Shown here piece after piece: positions 7,984-17,112 of a stretch of 44,925 nucleotides of DNA. How positions within the stretch are numbered: position 1 is the first letter of the stretch; every line of letters begins with the position of its first letter. The notes beneath the pieces are model-generated. The model had not been told where the DNA came from. It saw only the letters and a program-made list of their open reading frames with translations, and ran no database searches. Source of the DNA: an uncultured Granulosicoccaceae bacterium (GTDB lineage: Bacteria > Pseudomonadota > Gammaproteobacteria > Granulosicoccales > Granulosicoccaceae); contig CALJNA010000043.1 of the NCBI GenBank assembly GCA_937981955.1, forward strand, positions 1 through 44,925. Reading direction: 5' to 3'. Position numbers and translations under genes: made by a program.

Positions 7984-8442
7984 ATGAAGAAATCAACCAA
8001 AATTATCGCAGGCGTTATTGCAGCTGTTGCCATTACCACCGGCAGTATTGCAATCGCTGGCAAGGGCTTTCGCGGTAATCATGCTGAACATGCCGATTAT
8101 GCGGTCGGGTTTATTGCCAAGAAGCTTGATCTGGATGAAACCCAGAAGCAGGCTCTGGACGCCCTTAAAGATCAAATGCTGGTAGCAAGGGAGACCATGC
8201 ATGGCCAGATGGAAACCACAAAAGATGATGCTCGGGCACTTATCGAATCAGAAACGTTCGATCAGGCGAAAGCACTTGAAATGGTAACCACCAAAACGGC
8301 CACAGTAAACTCAGTCGCACCTGAACTGGTCGGGGCACTGGGCAATTTTCTGGATACATTAAATGCTGAACAAAAGGCTGAGATTCTTGAGTTTATGGAT
8401 TCGCATAAAGGCCGTGGGAAGCGTGGTGGCTGGAGACACTGA
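7984..8442 (+). CDS. Spy/CpxP-like periplasmic LTxxQ-family protein
   Basis: This 152-residue protein starts at ATG 7984, directly before a Sec signal peptide (MKKSTKIIAGVIAAVAITTG, cleavage near AIA-GK) and behind AGGGG. An in-frame upstream TTG at 7888 would bury the signal and is rejected. The mature protein is helical and charged. LDLDETQKQALDALKDQM and LNAEQKAEILEFMDSHKGR are the paired LTxxQ-type motifs of Spy/CpxP proteins. Such proteins act as periplasmic chaperones or, as CpxP, restrain the sensor kinase. The adjacent response regulator and kinase make a CpxP-like feedback role likely. The tail is basic, Gly- and His-rich (GKRGGWRH), so metal binding is possible. Confidence 0.82.
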   Translation: MKKSTKIIAGVIAAVAITTGSIAIAGKGFRGNHAEHADYAVGFIAKKLDLDETQKQALDALKDQMLVARETMHGQMETTKDDARALIESETFDQAKALEMVTTKTATVNSVAPELVGALGNFLDTLNAEQKAEILEFMDSHKGRGKRGGWRH

Positions 8443-8499
8443 GTTAGCTCATAGTAGTTGAAGGCAATGCTGGATTTGCCCGGCTTTGTGTTAATCGAA

Positions 8500-8524
8500 G
8501 AGGGCGGTCTCATCGATCGCCCTC
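8500..8524 (+). terminator. Possible terminator after the Spy-like gene
   Basis: GAGGGCG (8500-8506) pairs with CGCCCTC (8518-8524) across 11 nt. There is no T-tract, so it is a weak candidate that may attenuate rather than stop transcription into the response regulator. Confidence 0.3.
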
Positions 8525-8703
8525 GTTGCCTTGCAGTATCATATTGCTATGCGAACAACGTTTTTTAGCCTATAAGTCGATATTTGTTTAGTAGCGACAT
8601 GGGCAACTTATTGTTGCGTTAGGGTACACTGGGTTTTTCAATCGATATGGCCCAAAACAGAATAAACTCGAAAAATGCCCAACAACAAAACGCTAGAAAC
8701 ACT

Positions 8704-9390
8704 ATGCTAGATGTCCTGCTTATAGACGATGACGAAAAACTTGGTCCACTGCTAGCCGAGTATTGTGCTCGATACGATATTAAAATAACGCATGCGGTTA
8801 AGCCATCTGCAGGCTTTGAATTACTTGCGAGTAAAACATTCAATGCGGTTATCCTGGATGTGATGCTGCCAGAAATGGACGGCTTCGAGGTTTGTAAGAA
8901 AATTCGTACAAGTAGCGAGATTCCGATCGTTATGCTAACTGCTCGTGGCGAAGTGATGGACAGAGTTGTCGGGCTTGAAATTGGGGCCGATGATTACTTA
9001 CCCAAGCCCTTTGAGCCACGCGAACTTGTTGCTCGCATTAACAATATTGTTCAGCGCAAAAAATCGGTAACCGCTTCGGCAGATCGACTGGAATTTGATG
9101 GGGTTGTAATTGACTTAACGCAGCGGGAAGTGTTTGTTCGTGATTCTCTGGTTACGCTCACTACAATGGAATATCAGCTACTGGTGCTAATGGCTAAAGC
9201 ACCAGGTAAAGACTTTACGCGCGACGATATTCTAAATGGATTAAAAGGCACTGAGACAGAGCTATTCACTCGTTCGGTTGATATTCTGGTAAGCCGTTTA
9301 CGTTCAAAACTGAAACCAGAGCAACCAATTAAAACGGTTTACGGGTCCGGCTATGCATTTGTTGCCAAACCGATGAATTCAACGGGATAA
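8704..9390 (+). CDS. OmpR/PhoB-type response regulator (CpxR-like)
   Basis: This 228-residue regulator has a receiver domain with the acidic pair D9/D10, phospho-acceptor D52 (VILDVMLPEMDG), T79 (MLTAR) and K101 (LPKPFEP). A winged-helix C-terminal domain follows (TTMEYQLLVLMAKAPG, SVDILVSRLRSKL, TVYGSGYAF). ATG 8704 is chosen because the family starts within a few residues of the first beta strand. An in-frame ATG at 8647 would add 19 polar residues; neither has a good ribosome site. It pairs with the downstream kinase (42-bp gap) and follows a Spy-like gene, the arrangement of Cpx envelope-stress systems. It probably binds the GTTAC array near 7870. Confidence 0.9.
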   Translation: MLDVLLIDDDEKLGPLLAEYCARYDIKITHAVKPSAGFELLASKTFNAVILDVMLPEMDGFEVCKKIRTSSEIPIVMLTARGEVMDRVVGLEIGADDYLPKPFEPRELVARINNIVQRKKSVTASADRLEFDGVVIDLTQREVFVRDSLVTLTTMEYQLLVLMAKAPGKDFTRDDILNGLKGTETELFTRSVDILVSRLRSKLKPEQPIKTVYGSGYAFVAKPMNSTG

Positions 9391-9432
9391 AGCGATGGTT
9401 GTGCAACAATTATCAACTACGAAGCCTGCAGC

Positions 9433-10818
9433 ATGATAGGTAAACTCAATCCACTACGAAAATCGCTGTCTACCCGATTGTTGGTGGTTTTTGTTATTGC
9501 ATCATTACTTCTCACTGTTTTAACCGTTGTTACATTGATGCACGGGTTTGCCAAGGCATGGCACTCAACCGCGGGCAAGCATGTCGAACTCTATCTCGAC
9601 TACATCAGTGAGGATATTGGTAATCCTCCCAGCGAAGAGCGAGCTTTGGCGCTGGCAGAACGGTTACCGGTACACATTTATATAAACGGTCCGGACAAAC
9701 AATTCTCAACTAACGGTGAAACACTGGAGCTGGATGAGATTTATTTTGGTTCCAGGCAAAAGCGTCATCGCCCGGAATTTGCCGGTAGTGCAGGCGGATT
9801 CGCTGGGGTGGAATTTGGTGGAAACGAAGACAAGACATTGCTGAAAAGTCAGCAGGGTGACTACACGGTTTACTATGAGTTACCCCATCCGGAAAGAAAA
9901 AGGGAGCGCTGGCGTTTTATGGTCCCTGCGCTCGCAGCTCTGTTGACAACGCTTGCAGTGCTGTTTTTTATCATAAGGTGGATGATCCGCCCAGTCAGGG
10001 ATATACGCCAGGGCGTGAACGAAATGGGCAAAGGCAATCTCAGTCACCGCATTACTGTTCGACGAGACAACGATCTGGGCACGCTAGCCAACAGCATTAA
10101 CACCATGGCCTCAGATATCGAGCACATGCTCGATTCAAAGCGTCAGTTATTGCTTGGAGCAAGCCATGAGCTGCGCTCCCCGCTAACAAGAGCAACCATC
10201 GCTACGCAGCTGCTGCCTGAATCGAAAGAGCAAGCACAAATAGCCGATGATCTGCAAGAGATGGAGAAGCTCATCGCGGATATTCTGGAAAGCGAACGCA
10301 TGAAATCGGGGCATGCCATACTTGATCGGGAAGTGGTGGACTTGGGGCAGTTAATTGATTCGGTTCTTACCGATATGCATGCCGATAATGTGCAGGTTAG
10401 TGTTCCCGATTCACTGCCTTCATTTTCAATAGACCCAACGCGCTTCGCCATTATGCTTAGAAATCTGGTGGGCAATGCCATTGCACATAACAACTCCTCG
10501 AACGCGCCTGTCGAAGTTTTGGTACGGCAGTTGAGTAACGTTGTTGAGCTCACTATCAGTGACAAGGGACCAGGTATTGCTCCAGAGCACATAGAAAAAG
10601 TAACCGAGCCTTTCTATCGCACAGACGAATCAAGAACCAGGCAAACAGGTGGCTTTGGTCTTGGCCTGCATTTGGCTAAATTGATTGCGGAAGCGCATGG
10701 AGGAAGCCTGGCAATCGAGAGTAAAACAAGCGTGCAGGTAGCGCACGGTAGTGACCAGACTGGTCAGATCACCGATACCGGGACCAGGGTCATCGTCACA
10801 TTTCCAGGCACTCAATAA
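9433..10818 (+). CDS. Membrane sensor histidine kinase (CpxA-like)
   Basis: This 461-residue inner-membrane kinase has TM1 at about 15-37, a periplasmic sensor loop (about 40-160), TM2 at about 163-184, then a HAMP domain (IRPVRDIRQGVNEM...). The H-box has H245 (GASHELRSPLTR), the N-box N348 (RNLVGNAIAHN), the G1 box D377-KGPG and the G2 box GFGLGLHLAK. The kinase part closely follows the CpxA subfamily, including the HELRSPL signature. The periplasmic loop is Gly/Phe-rich near 118-130 and may be where a CpxP-like protein acts. It is expected to phosphorylate the regulator encoded just upstream. All catalytic motifs are intact. Confidence 0.92.
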   Translation: MIGKLNPLRKSLSTRLLVVFVIASLLLTVLTVVTLMHGFAKAWHSTAGKHVELYLDYISEDIGNPPSEERALALAERLPVHIYINGPDKQFSTNGETLELDEIYFGSRQKRHRPEFAGSAGGFAGVEFGGNEDKTLLKSQQGDYTVYYELPHPERKRERWRFMVPALAALLTTLAVLFFIIRWMIRPVRDIRQGVNEMGKGNLSHRITVRRDNDLGTLANSINTMASDIEHMLDSKRQLLLGASHELRSPLTRATIATQLLPESKEQAQIADDLQEMEKLIADILESERMKSGHAILDREVVDLGQLIDSVLTDMHADNVQVSVPDSLPSFSIDPTRFAIMLRNLVGNAIAHNNSSNAPVEVLVRQLSNVVELTISDKGPGIAPEHIEKVTEPFYRTDESRTRQTGGFGLGLHLAKLIAEAHGGSLAIESKTSVQVAHGSDQTGQITDTGTRVIVTFPGTQ

Positions 10819-10828
10819 AACGAGTGCC
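10807..10828. terminator. Hairpin over the kinase stop, between convergent genes
   Basis: GGCACTC (10807-10813) pairs with GAGTGCC (10822-10828) around an A-rich 8-nt loop that contains the kinase stop codon. It lies 21 bp before the convergent hydrolase stop. The stem is short and there is no clear T-tract. Confidence 0.35.
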
Positions 10829-10849
10829 CGATATAGTCCACGCTGATGT

Positions 10850-11770
10850 TTACGCCGCTTTCAAAAATTCAACCGCCAGTTGAACAACCTCATCGTCTAC
10901 GATTATTCGCCTATGCCCTAAACCGTTCACCGGATGCAAGATAGCTCGTGGGTTCAGTTTTGCAATCGCCTCGGCTTCACTAAAAGGGACTTCTTTGTCA
11001 TCTGGAGCGTGAATCAGCTGCAAATCGCTCGATAAGTTTTGTAGTTGGACATCAGTATTAAAATCCTCAGTCGTCTTACCTGAAAGCTCGTTTACGATCG
11101 TGTGCAGCATCTTTGTAGATTGATCACTTAAACCAATCATTGTTGCAAAGTCATTGAATATTTTTACCATGGAATTTGGTGGGCTAATCATAACCACTTT
11201 CTTCACTGACCACGGCAAGTAAGGTGATAGTGTACCGGCTAGCGTAGTTGCACAGACAGCCCCGCCCAGTGAATGTGTCAGTATCATATCCGGTGCTCCG
11301 AGTTCACTGCGCACCGCGTGCATTGCTTGAACACCTAGTGGGATATGGAACGTTCTGCCTATTGATTGCCCGTGCCCGGGCAGATCGATGCAGATGACTT
11401 TGAATCCGGCATCCAGCAACGGGTTAACAAAATGACTCATCAGCAGGGACTGGCTTTGCCAGCCGTGTACGATCCAGACTGTTTCTGGTTCAGTTTCACC
11501 GTTATCAATTGATGGGGCGGATGATCCCGCGTTCGACGGTATAAATTCAAAGGCGGCAATGTGGCCACCGTTGTATGCGATTGAATGTTTGGTTGATTCG
11601 TTGAACAGTGTGGTTGCCGCTTCCTTTCGCTTTAGGTATCCAGGCGATTTACTGGTGCTTTTGATCGGAGTGCAAAATAGCCTGAAAGCCAATCGTCCGG
11701 CGGGTTTGGGGGCAATTCTTGAAGCGAAGCTAAAAACAATGCGGATAAGTCTGAGTATAAAATTGTCCAA
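10850..11770 (-). CDS. Alpha/beta hydrolase
   Basis: This 306-residue alpha/beta-fold hydrolase has an oxyanion HGW motif (about residue 102), nucleophile elbow T-H-S167-L-G-G, an acid residue at D257/D258 (HAPDDKEVPF) and catalytic His286 (GLGHRRI). TTG at 11770 is preferred as the start because AAGGAG (minus strand; 11780-11785) lies nine bases before it. The upstream in-frame ATG 11806 and GTG 11860 have no ribosome site and would place coding sequence across the MarR-type palindromes. The substrate is unknown; esterase or lipase-like acyl substrates are plausible. The gene is divergent from a MarR regulator and likely controlled by it. Confidence 0.85.
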   Translation of the reverse strand: MDNFILRLIRIVFSFASRIAPKPAGRLAFRLFCTPIKSTSKSPGYLKRKEAATTLFNESTKHSIAYNGGHIAAFEFIPSNAGSSAPSIDNGETEPETVWIVHGWQSQSLLMSHFVNPLLDAGFKVICIDLPGHGQSIGRTFHIPLGVQAMHAVRSELGAPDMILTHSLGGAVCATTLAGTLSPYLPWSVKKVVMISPPNSMVKIFNDFATMIGLSDQSTKMLHTIVNELSGKTTEDFNTDVQLQNLSSDLQLIHAPDDKEVPFSEAEAIAKLNPRAILHPVNGLGHRRIIVDDEVVQLAVEFLKAA

Positions 11771-11790
11771 AATATTCCGCTCCTTAGATA

Positions 11791-11824
11791 GTTCAATATT
11801 GAACATAATAGTACAATATTGAAC
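11791..11824. promoter_or_regulatory. Two 14-bp palindromes, probable MarR operators
   Basis: GTTCAATATTGAAC (11791-11804, perfect) and GTACAATATTGAAC (11811-11824, one mismatch) lie 20 bp apart, about two helical turns, between the hydrolase and the MarR gene. Tandem inverted repeats between divergent genes are the usual MarR operator layout. Confidence 0.75.
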
Positions 11825-11907
11825 TAAATGCCAATTTGCTGTTTGTCCGACTGAACACACGAAAGTTCATCCGGTGTGAAGCTTGAAATTGCGTAAACTA
11901 CCCTCGT

Positions 11908-12381
11908 ATGAAAGAACCGTTAGATAGTGCTTTGTTGCCATGGGAACTACCTCGTTTTAGTAACTGGGTATCGGCTTGGCGTGCAAATCAAACGATACGT
12001 AAATCGTTGAGCGAAGCGTTGCTTGAAATCGATCTGGATATGCCCAGTTACGATGTGCTGGCAGCAACTTTTCGCTATCCTGGTATGACCCAATCCGATC
12101 TTGCAGATTTGTTAGTAGTCGGTCGTTCAAATTTATCCATGCTGTTACCCGAGTTGGAGCAGCGAGGCTGGTTGAAACGCTTGCCTGATGAGAATGACAA
12201 AAGAGTCAGACTTGTATATTTAACCGAGCAGGGTGAGGCGCAGGCGAAAGCAGGTTTGAAGCTGCAAGTAAAACTCGTTGAGCACTTGATGGAAGCGGTA
12301 ACTGAGACCGAATGCGACGCTATAGGAAAAAGCATGCACAAGATCACCGATTATCTCAAGCAACACCCCTTCGAACCCTGA
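11908..12381 (+). CDS. MarR-family transcriptional regulator
   Basis: This 157-residue winged-helix protein has a recognition region (about 50-100) reading FRYPGMTQSDLADLLVVGRSNLSMLLPELEQRGWL. The family wing signature DENDKRVRLVYLTEQG is at about 103-118. A long C-terminal helix for dimerisation follows. MarR proteins usually repress a divergent gene until a small phenolic or lipophilic ligand binds; the divergent alpha/beta hydrolase and the two palindromes fit this. The ATG at 11908 is the only start that keeps the full N-terminal helix. The ligand cannot be inferred. Confidence 0.9.
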   Translation: MKEPLDSALLPWELPRFSNWVSAWRANQTIRKSLSEALLEIDLDMPSYDVLAATFRYPGMTQSDLADLLVVGRSNLSMLLPELEQRGWLKRLPDENDKRVRLVYLTEQGEAQAKAGLKLQVKLVEHLMEAVTETECDAIGKSMHKITDYLKQHPFEP

Positions 12382-12646
12382 AATTTAGCGAAAGCCCTGA
12401 AAAAGCAAGTACTTTAGATTAGTGTAGGAATGTCATTAGAGACGATAATGATCGCAGATAAAAGCTGAGATGATAGGGCCGAGTCAACAGGCTAAAATAC
12501 CTTCTTCAGGTACCTTGGTACACGATCGTTTAGAGTTAGGCTCTATTCCTGCATTATACGGCTACAGTTCATACTAGTAGTTGTGCATTACGTGATCTAT
12601 TGTCTCACTGCCTTTTTCTAATGTATAAATTGGATTATTACTGTTT

Positions 12647-13831
12647 TTGTCTCATGTTAAGTTTAATAACTTAAATAACAACCGTCACCACCGTTTTACC
12701 GTGAGCTTTAAATTGAAATACACGATATTGAGATACCTTTCGTCGACTCTCAGTCTTGCAGTTACAGCGCATAAGTTTGTATTGTTTGTCGCATGCTATT
12801 TCTTCTTGTCCTCAGCTGTCATCGCTCAGGACGAAACCCTCACAATTGCCACAAAGCAAGCTCCACCATTTGCCATGTTGGATGCAGACAACCAGTGGCA
12901 AGGTTTATCAATATCACTGTGGAAAGCGTTAGCTGAAGAACTGGATTTAAAATATCGCTTCGAAGAAGCAACTCTAAGCGAGATGATCGAAGGTGTTGCA
13001 ACTGCCAAATATGACGCAAGCATTGCTGCTATAACCATCACGCACGAGCGCGAGCGACGAGTCGATTTCACCCATCCCTACCATACTACTGGTTACGGGA
13101 TCGTTGTGCCACTTGCTGACACGAGCTGGTGGAGCATGATAAGTCGTTTACTATCGATGGAATTTTTGCAGCCTGTGGGTTTACTTTTCCTCCTGCTCGC
13201 TTTTGTTGGTACGTGTTTTTGGTTAGCAGAACGACGCAAAAATAAAAACGAGTTTCGTCCTGGTCTTCAGGGCGTGGGAGACGGTTTCTGGTTTTCCGCT
13301 GTCACTATGACCACCACAGGATACGGTGACATGGCTCCACGTACATGGCCTGGTCGTATCATCGGTATGCTCTGGATGTTTACCGCGTTAGTCATCACGT
13401 CTACATTCACCGGTATGATCGCCTCATCATTGACAACAGCCAGGCTGGATCAGCGTATTGATGGGCCAAATGACTTAGTAGGGATTACAACTGGGTCAAT
13501 TGCTGGTTCAGCATCCGACGATTGGCTTCGTCGTCAAGGCCTGGAATTTATACCTTATCAAAGTGTGCAAGACGGACTTGACGCTGTTGCGAATTCCGAG
13601 GTTCGTAGCTTTGTATACGATCGTCCTATGCTGGCTTATCTTATCGGCAAGTCTCATGTTAACTCTGTCGAGCTGGTGCCCGGTACATTCGGACGTCAGG
13701 ACTACGGCATCGCGTTAACGGCGGGAAGTGAGTTACGTGAACCGTTGAATCGTGCTCTACTGCAATATCAAAGTTCGGATGCCTGGGCTGCGCTTCTACG
13801 TCGTTGGCTAGGGCCAGAATTGAATAAGTGA
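12647..13831 (+). CDS. Prokaryotic glutamate-receptor-like potassium channel (GluR0-type)
   Basis: Counting from TTG 12647 (394 residues), the order is a signal/hydrophobic segment (about 43-60), ligand-binding lobe S1 (63-158), TM (about 173-193), pore loop with K+ selectivity filter T222-TTGYGD228, TM (about 236-260) and ligand-binding lobe S2 (272-390). The lobes resemble amino-acid-binding SBP_bac_3 proteins, including the ligand-carboxylate Arg region ERERRVDFTHPY. This is the topology of GluR0, a ligand-gated K+ channel. The start is uncertain: no ATG precedes residue 77, no ribosome site is clear, and TTG or GTG codons between 12647 and 12780 are possible. A 265-bp region without genes precedes it. 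It is monocistronic and convergent with selO. Confidence 0.88.
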   Translation: MSHVKFNNLNNNRHHRFTVSFKLKYTILRYLSSTLSLAVTAHKFVLFVACYFFLSSAVIAQDETLTIATKQAPPFAMLDADNQWQGLSISLWKALAEELDLKYRFEEATLSEMIEGVATAKYDASIAAITITHERERRVDFTHPYHTTGYGIVVPLADTSWWSMISRLLSMEFLQPVGLLFLLLAFVGTCFWLAERRKNKNEFRPGLQGVGDGFWFSAVTMTTTGYGDMAPRTWPGRIIGMLWMFTALVITSTFTGMIASSLTTARLDQRIDGPNDLVGITTGSIAGSASDDWLRRQGLEFIPYQSVQDGLDAVANSEVRSFVYDRPMLAYLIGKSHVNSVELVPGTFGRQDYGIALTAGSELREPLNRALLQYQSSDAWAALLRRWLGPELNK

Positions 13832-13842
13832 ACTACTACAAA

Positions 13843-15345
13843 TTAAGTACCACAAAACGTCGCCTTTACAATCTCTTCTTCAGCGGGTGGTTTTGCATAC
13901 TCATCGAACCCGGATTGCTCCTCGTAAGGACTCGCCAACACGGTTGAAAGCTTTTCCATTGGAGCATAGTCGTTTCTTAACGCCGCTTGAATCGCTTCCT
14001 CAATTCGGTGATTGCGTGGAATGTAGGCAGGATTACTCTGCTGCATAATTGCAGTACGCTCCGCAGCACTATTGGTTTCCAAAGTATGCCGCTCACGCCA
14101 ACGCCTGAGCCAATCACGAATTTGGTCAGTCTGATCATCAAAGATAGCTAATAGTTGAGTATCTGTGCTGTCGTTGACCTTTCCAGGATCGCATTTACTC
14201 AGTGTTCTAAAAGTATTAGTGAAATCACTTTTTGCTGCTGTCATGCATTTGAGCAATGAGCTCACTAAATCCATATCTGCTGTACTTTGTTGCTGCTGAA
14301 GGCTTAGTCCCAGTTTGGTATTAAAATGTTGCAGATAGGCTGCTGTGTATTGTTCCGGGTAGGAATCAATGACCTGCTGCGCGGCATCGAGTGATTTCTT
14401 TTCATCCTCATTAATCAACGGCAGCAGGCATTGCGCAAGGTTTGCCATATTCCACTGAGCAATGGCAGGCTGGTTTTGATACGCATAGCGACTGGCATGA
14501 TCAATTGAACTAAACACGGTTTCCGGATCGTATGTGTCCATAAAAGCGCACGGACCGTAGTCAATGGTGAGACCTGCAACGGATGCATTGTCGGTGTTCA
14601 TGACACCGTGAATAAATCCAATAGACTGCCATTGAGCAACCAGTGAAATCTGCTTTTGCATGACGGCTTTTAGAAAGTCGAGGGCAGAGTTGTCGCTTTG
14701 TTTTAGATCGGGATAATGCCGGCTGATTACGTAATCAGTCAGTAGCTTTACAGACTCGATATCACTTCGTGCCGCAAAAAATTGAAATGTACCCACGCGA
14801 ATATGGCTACGGGCAACGCGGGCCAGAATTCCTCCAGGCAACATGCTTTCGCGTCGCACGCTGTCGCCGGTGCTAACAGCGCACAGCGCTCGGGTCGTCG
14901 GTACACCCAATGCCGCCATTGCTTCGCTAACAATATACTCACGGATAACGGGTCCAATCGCTGATCGACCATCGCCGTTTCTGGAGTAGGGTGTAGGACC
15001 TGCGCCTTTTAACTGAATATCAAAACGCGTTCCGTGCCGGTCTATAACTTCGCCAAGCAAGATAGCGCGACCATCACCGAGTTGCGGAACCCAGTTGCCA
15101 AATTGATGACCGGCATAAGCCATGGCAATAGGGTCTGCTCCGCTAGGGATGCTGTTTCCAGAGAATATGGCGAGGCCTTCGTCAGATTGCAACGCATCAA
15201 TGTTTAAATTGAGTTGCTCAGCCAAAGCCTTGTTAAGTTTGATCATTGCAGGCTTTGATACCGGCGTGGGCTGTTGGCGGCTGAACAGTTTGTCTGACAG
15301 GCCGGCGTAGGTATTATCGAAGTTGAATTCAGGTGATGGATTCAT
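13843..15345 (-). CDS. selO: SelO/YdiU protein adenylyltransferase
   Basis: This 500-residue pseudokinase-fold enzyme transfers AMP to proteins, and in E. coli is linked to redox homeostasis. Family blocks are present: MAYAGHQFGNWVPQLGDGRA, the GAGPTPYSRNGDGRSA glycine-rich region, REYIVSEAMAALGVPTTRAL, and the catalytic HGVMNTDN and IDYGPCAFMD motifs with metal- and ATP-binding Asp residues. NPAYIPRNHRIEEAI is near the C-terminus. It ends in FCGT, a Cys where eukaryotic SelO has selenocysteine. ATG 15345 is preferred over the GTG two codons upstream. It is the last gene of a leftward array, 42 bp after its neighbour. Confidence 0.95.
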   Translation of the reverse strand: MNPSPEFNFDNTYAGLSDKLFSRQQPTPVSKPAMIKLNKALAEQLNLNIDALQSDEGLAIFSGNSIPSGADPIAMAYAGHQFGNWVPQLGDGRAILLGEVIDRHGTRFDIQLKGAGPTPYSRNGDGRSAIGPVIREYIVSEAMAALGVPTTRALCAVSTGDSVRRESMLPGGILARVARSHIRVGTFQFFAARSDIESVKLLTDYVISRHYPDLKQSDNSALDFLKAVMQKQISLVAQWQSIGFIHGVMNTDNASVAGLTIDYGPCAFMDTYDPETVFSSIDHASRYAYQNQPAIAQWNMANLAQCLLPLINEDEKKSLDAAQQVIDSYPEQYTAAYLQHFNTKLGLSLQQQQSTADMDLVSSLLKCMTAAKSDFTNTFRTLSKCDPGKVNDSTDTQLLAIFDDQTDQIRDWLRRWRERHTLETNSAAERTAIMQQSNPAYIPRNHRIEEAIQAALRNDYAPMEKLSTVLASPYEEQSGFDEYAKPPAEEEIVKATFCGT

Positions 15346-15387
15346 GCTCACGTTCGTCTTTCCAGGATCGCTTCTCAGTATACCTGC

Positions 15388-17040
15388 TTACTCAAGCGAA
15401 CCCTGGTAATGCACGATCAGGCCGGTGTTGAGCGGGCCCAGAAGTTCGACAGAAAAATGCATTCGGCCATTTTCCACATATTCGCGAGTATTGCTAATTG
15501 GAAGCAGAAACGAGGGTATAGGGATGCCAAGGCAGCTTCCTCTGAGCACGTTCATGTGCATAGCCTTGTCAATAATGGGCAGTTGCAGAACGAACTTCAA
15601 CAGACCGAACTGTTCCTGAACCATGGCACAGTTACCAGCATCAACCATTTGTAAGGTCGAATAAAACTGTTGGCCGTCGAAGTCGCGTTGCCATACTTCT
15701 TTATTTCCGATTCGGGTTTTCGTTACCGTCACGGGTATGTTTTCGCGCGCTGCCGGAAATCGAAATATCCACGCAATGAAGCGACTCTGCAATGAGCTTC
15801 CCCGGGTAATCTTTGCTATTCCTGAGAGCAGTTTTCTATCGATAACTTTATGCGTTTCTCGCCACGGCTCCGGCATGGTCAGCCAATCATCGCCCAGTGC
15901 TGTCTGAAACAGGTACTCGAATGGCTCAACTTCTGTTTCAGTGATGACATTGATGTCCTGCATTGCCTCAACGTAGCGTGTCAAAGGCAGTTCATCGATA
16001 CAGGCGCGTGCACCCGGTTCTATGCTGTGCAGGTTTTGTAAAATAGTGCGAACGACAATGGTCGGCACATAGGGTCCTTGTCTTTGACCAGCTGTTAAAG
16101 TCCATGTGCCTTTAATGAGTTTATCTTCATATGAATTTTGTTGGTTATCTTTGTGTCCAGTGATCTCGACCAACATGCCACCCTGATCATTTCCAAAAGG
16201 TGTTATCAGGTTTGCCATCCACCGTAATGGTTTTATCAATGTGATCAGATTCGGCAGCCAGCCACGCGAACGAAAATGGCCTAACAGCTGAAGCGAGTTG
16301 TGCATGATCGGGACTGCCAGACCTGCACGAAACAATACCGAGCGCGGTTTGAAATGATCAGGAAATAAAACCACATCGGCCGCTATGATCAAATTTGCTC
16401 GTCTGCATATACGCATGCCCACTGACTTTGTTGCAGGCTCAGACCATCCATTGCACTCAACCCAGGCATTATTTCTCCAGAATTTAACCGGGTTACCCAC
16501 TTGCGCGAGAATGGCCTGCATAACCGAGTACCCTTGAGGAGCCCGACTTCCGGGCAATATGCTTGTCTCAATTTTCTCAAGCGTTGAAAACCGTTTTCGC
16601 ATGGCGTGAACCGCAGCACCGGAGAGTGCCGGAGTGCTTGAAGCACCGGAAAGTGCAAACCGCTTATGCTTCTTTGCAAAATCATCCAATGCGCCTATGC
16701 CCTGAATGAAATGGCCGTCATCACTTAAATCCAGATAATGAGCGCCACTTTGTAGTGCAGCGTGAGCAACACGATAGCGGTGCTCGTTGTCACCGTAAGA
16801 TTGGAATGGACCGGCCGCATCAACCACCACGCTAACATTAAGATTACTAATCAGCGCAAGATCGGTGTTGATATCCAGTTGCAAAGCCACACCACCAAGT
16901 CGGTGGCAGAACTGCTCGGCTTTTTGTAGCTGGCGGCCGGCAACAATCACATGGTGGCCATCGCGCAGAAGTAGCTCGCTTAATCTGCCACCAAATTCAC
17001 CGTAGCCTCCGATGACCAGTACGCGTAAGGACTCAGGCAC
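15388..17040 (-). CDS. Saccharopine-dehydrogenase-like NAD(P)-binding protein with DUF4166
   Basis: This 550-residue protein has an N-terminal Rossmann fold (RVLVIGGYGEFGGRLSELL, residues 6-24; VVVDAAGPFQSYG at about 71-83), as in the saccharopine dehydrogenase-like oxidoreductases. The C-terminal region (about 370-550; ALGDDWLTMPEPWRETHKV, EQFGLLKFVLQLP, GLIVHYQGSL) matches the DUF4166 type. Hydrophobic stretches about residues 215-290 may associate with the membrane. The substrate is unknown. It starts at GTG 17040 with no evident ribosome site. It is embedded between an FAD monooxygenase and selO on the same strand with short gaps, suggesting co-transcription. Confidence 0.78.
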   Translation of the reverse strand: MPESLRVLVIGGYGEFGGRLSELLLRDGHHVIVAGRQLQKAEQFCHRLGGVALQLDINTDLALISNLNVSVVVDAAGPFQSYGDNEHRYRVAHAALQSGAHYLDLSDDGHFIQGIGALDDFAKKHKRFALSGASSTPALSGAAVHAMRKRFSTLEKIETSILPGSRAPQGYSVMQAILAQVGNPVKFWRNNAWVECNGWSEPATKSVGMRICRRANLIIAADVVLFPDHFKPRSVLFRAGLAVPIMHNSLQLLGHFRSRGWLPNLITLIKPLRWMANLITPFGNDQGGMLVEITGHKDNQQNSYEDKLIKGTWTLTAGQRQGPYVPTIVVRTILQNLHSIEPGARACIDELPLTRYVEAMQDINVITETEVEPFEYLFQTALGDDWLTMPEPWRETHKVIDRKLLSGIAKITRGSSLQSRFIAWIFRFPAARENIPVTVTKTRIGNKEVWQRDFDGQQFYSTLQMVDAGNCAMVQEQFGLLKFVLQLPIIDKAMHMNVLRGSCLGIPIPSFLLPISNTREYVENGRMHFSVELLGPLNTGLIVHYQGSLE

Positions 17041-17112
17041 AAATTTGGCCGTGTTGTACGCGCTTTAATGTTTTGATCGCAAGGTCAATAGCGCCGGATG
17101 GATACTGAATAC

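Noticed and set aside
10143-10592. 149-codon minus-strand open frame inside the sensor kinase
   Set aside because: It covers the H-box to N-box of the kinase on the opposite strand; the Ser/Cys-rich translation is typical of an antisense shadow.
13843-13900. Selenocysteine at the SelO C-terminus
   Set aside because: The codon at the expected position encodes Cys (FCGT end); there is no in-frame TGA before the stop and no SECIS-like need.
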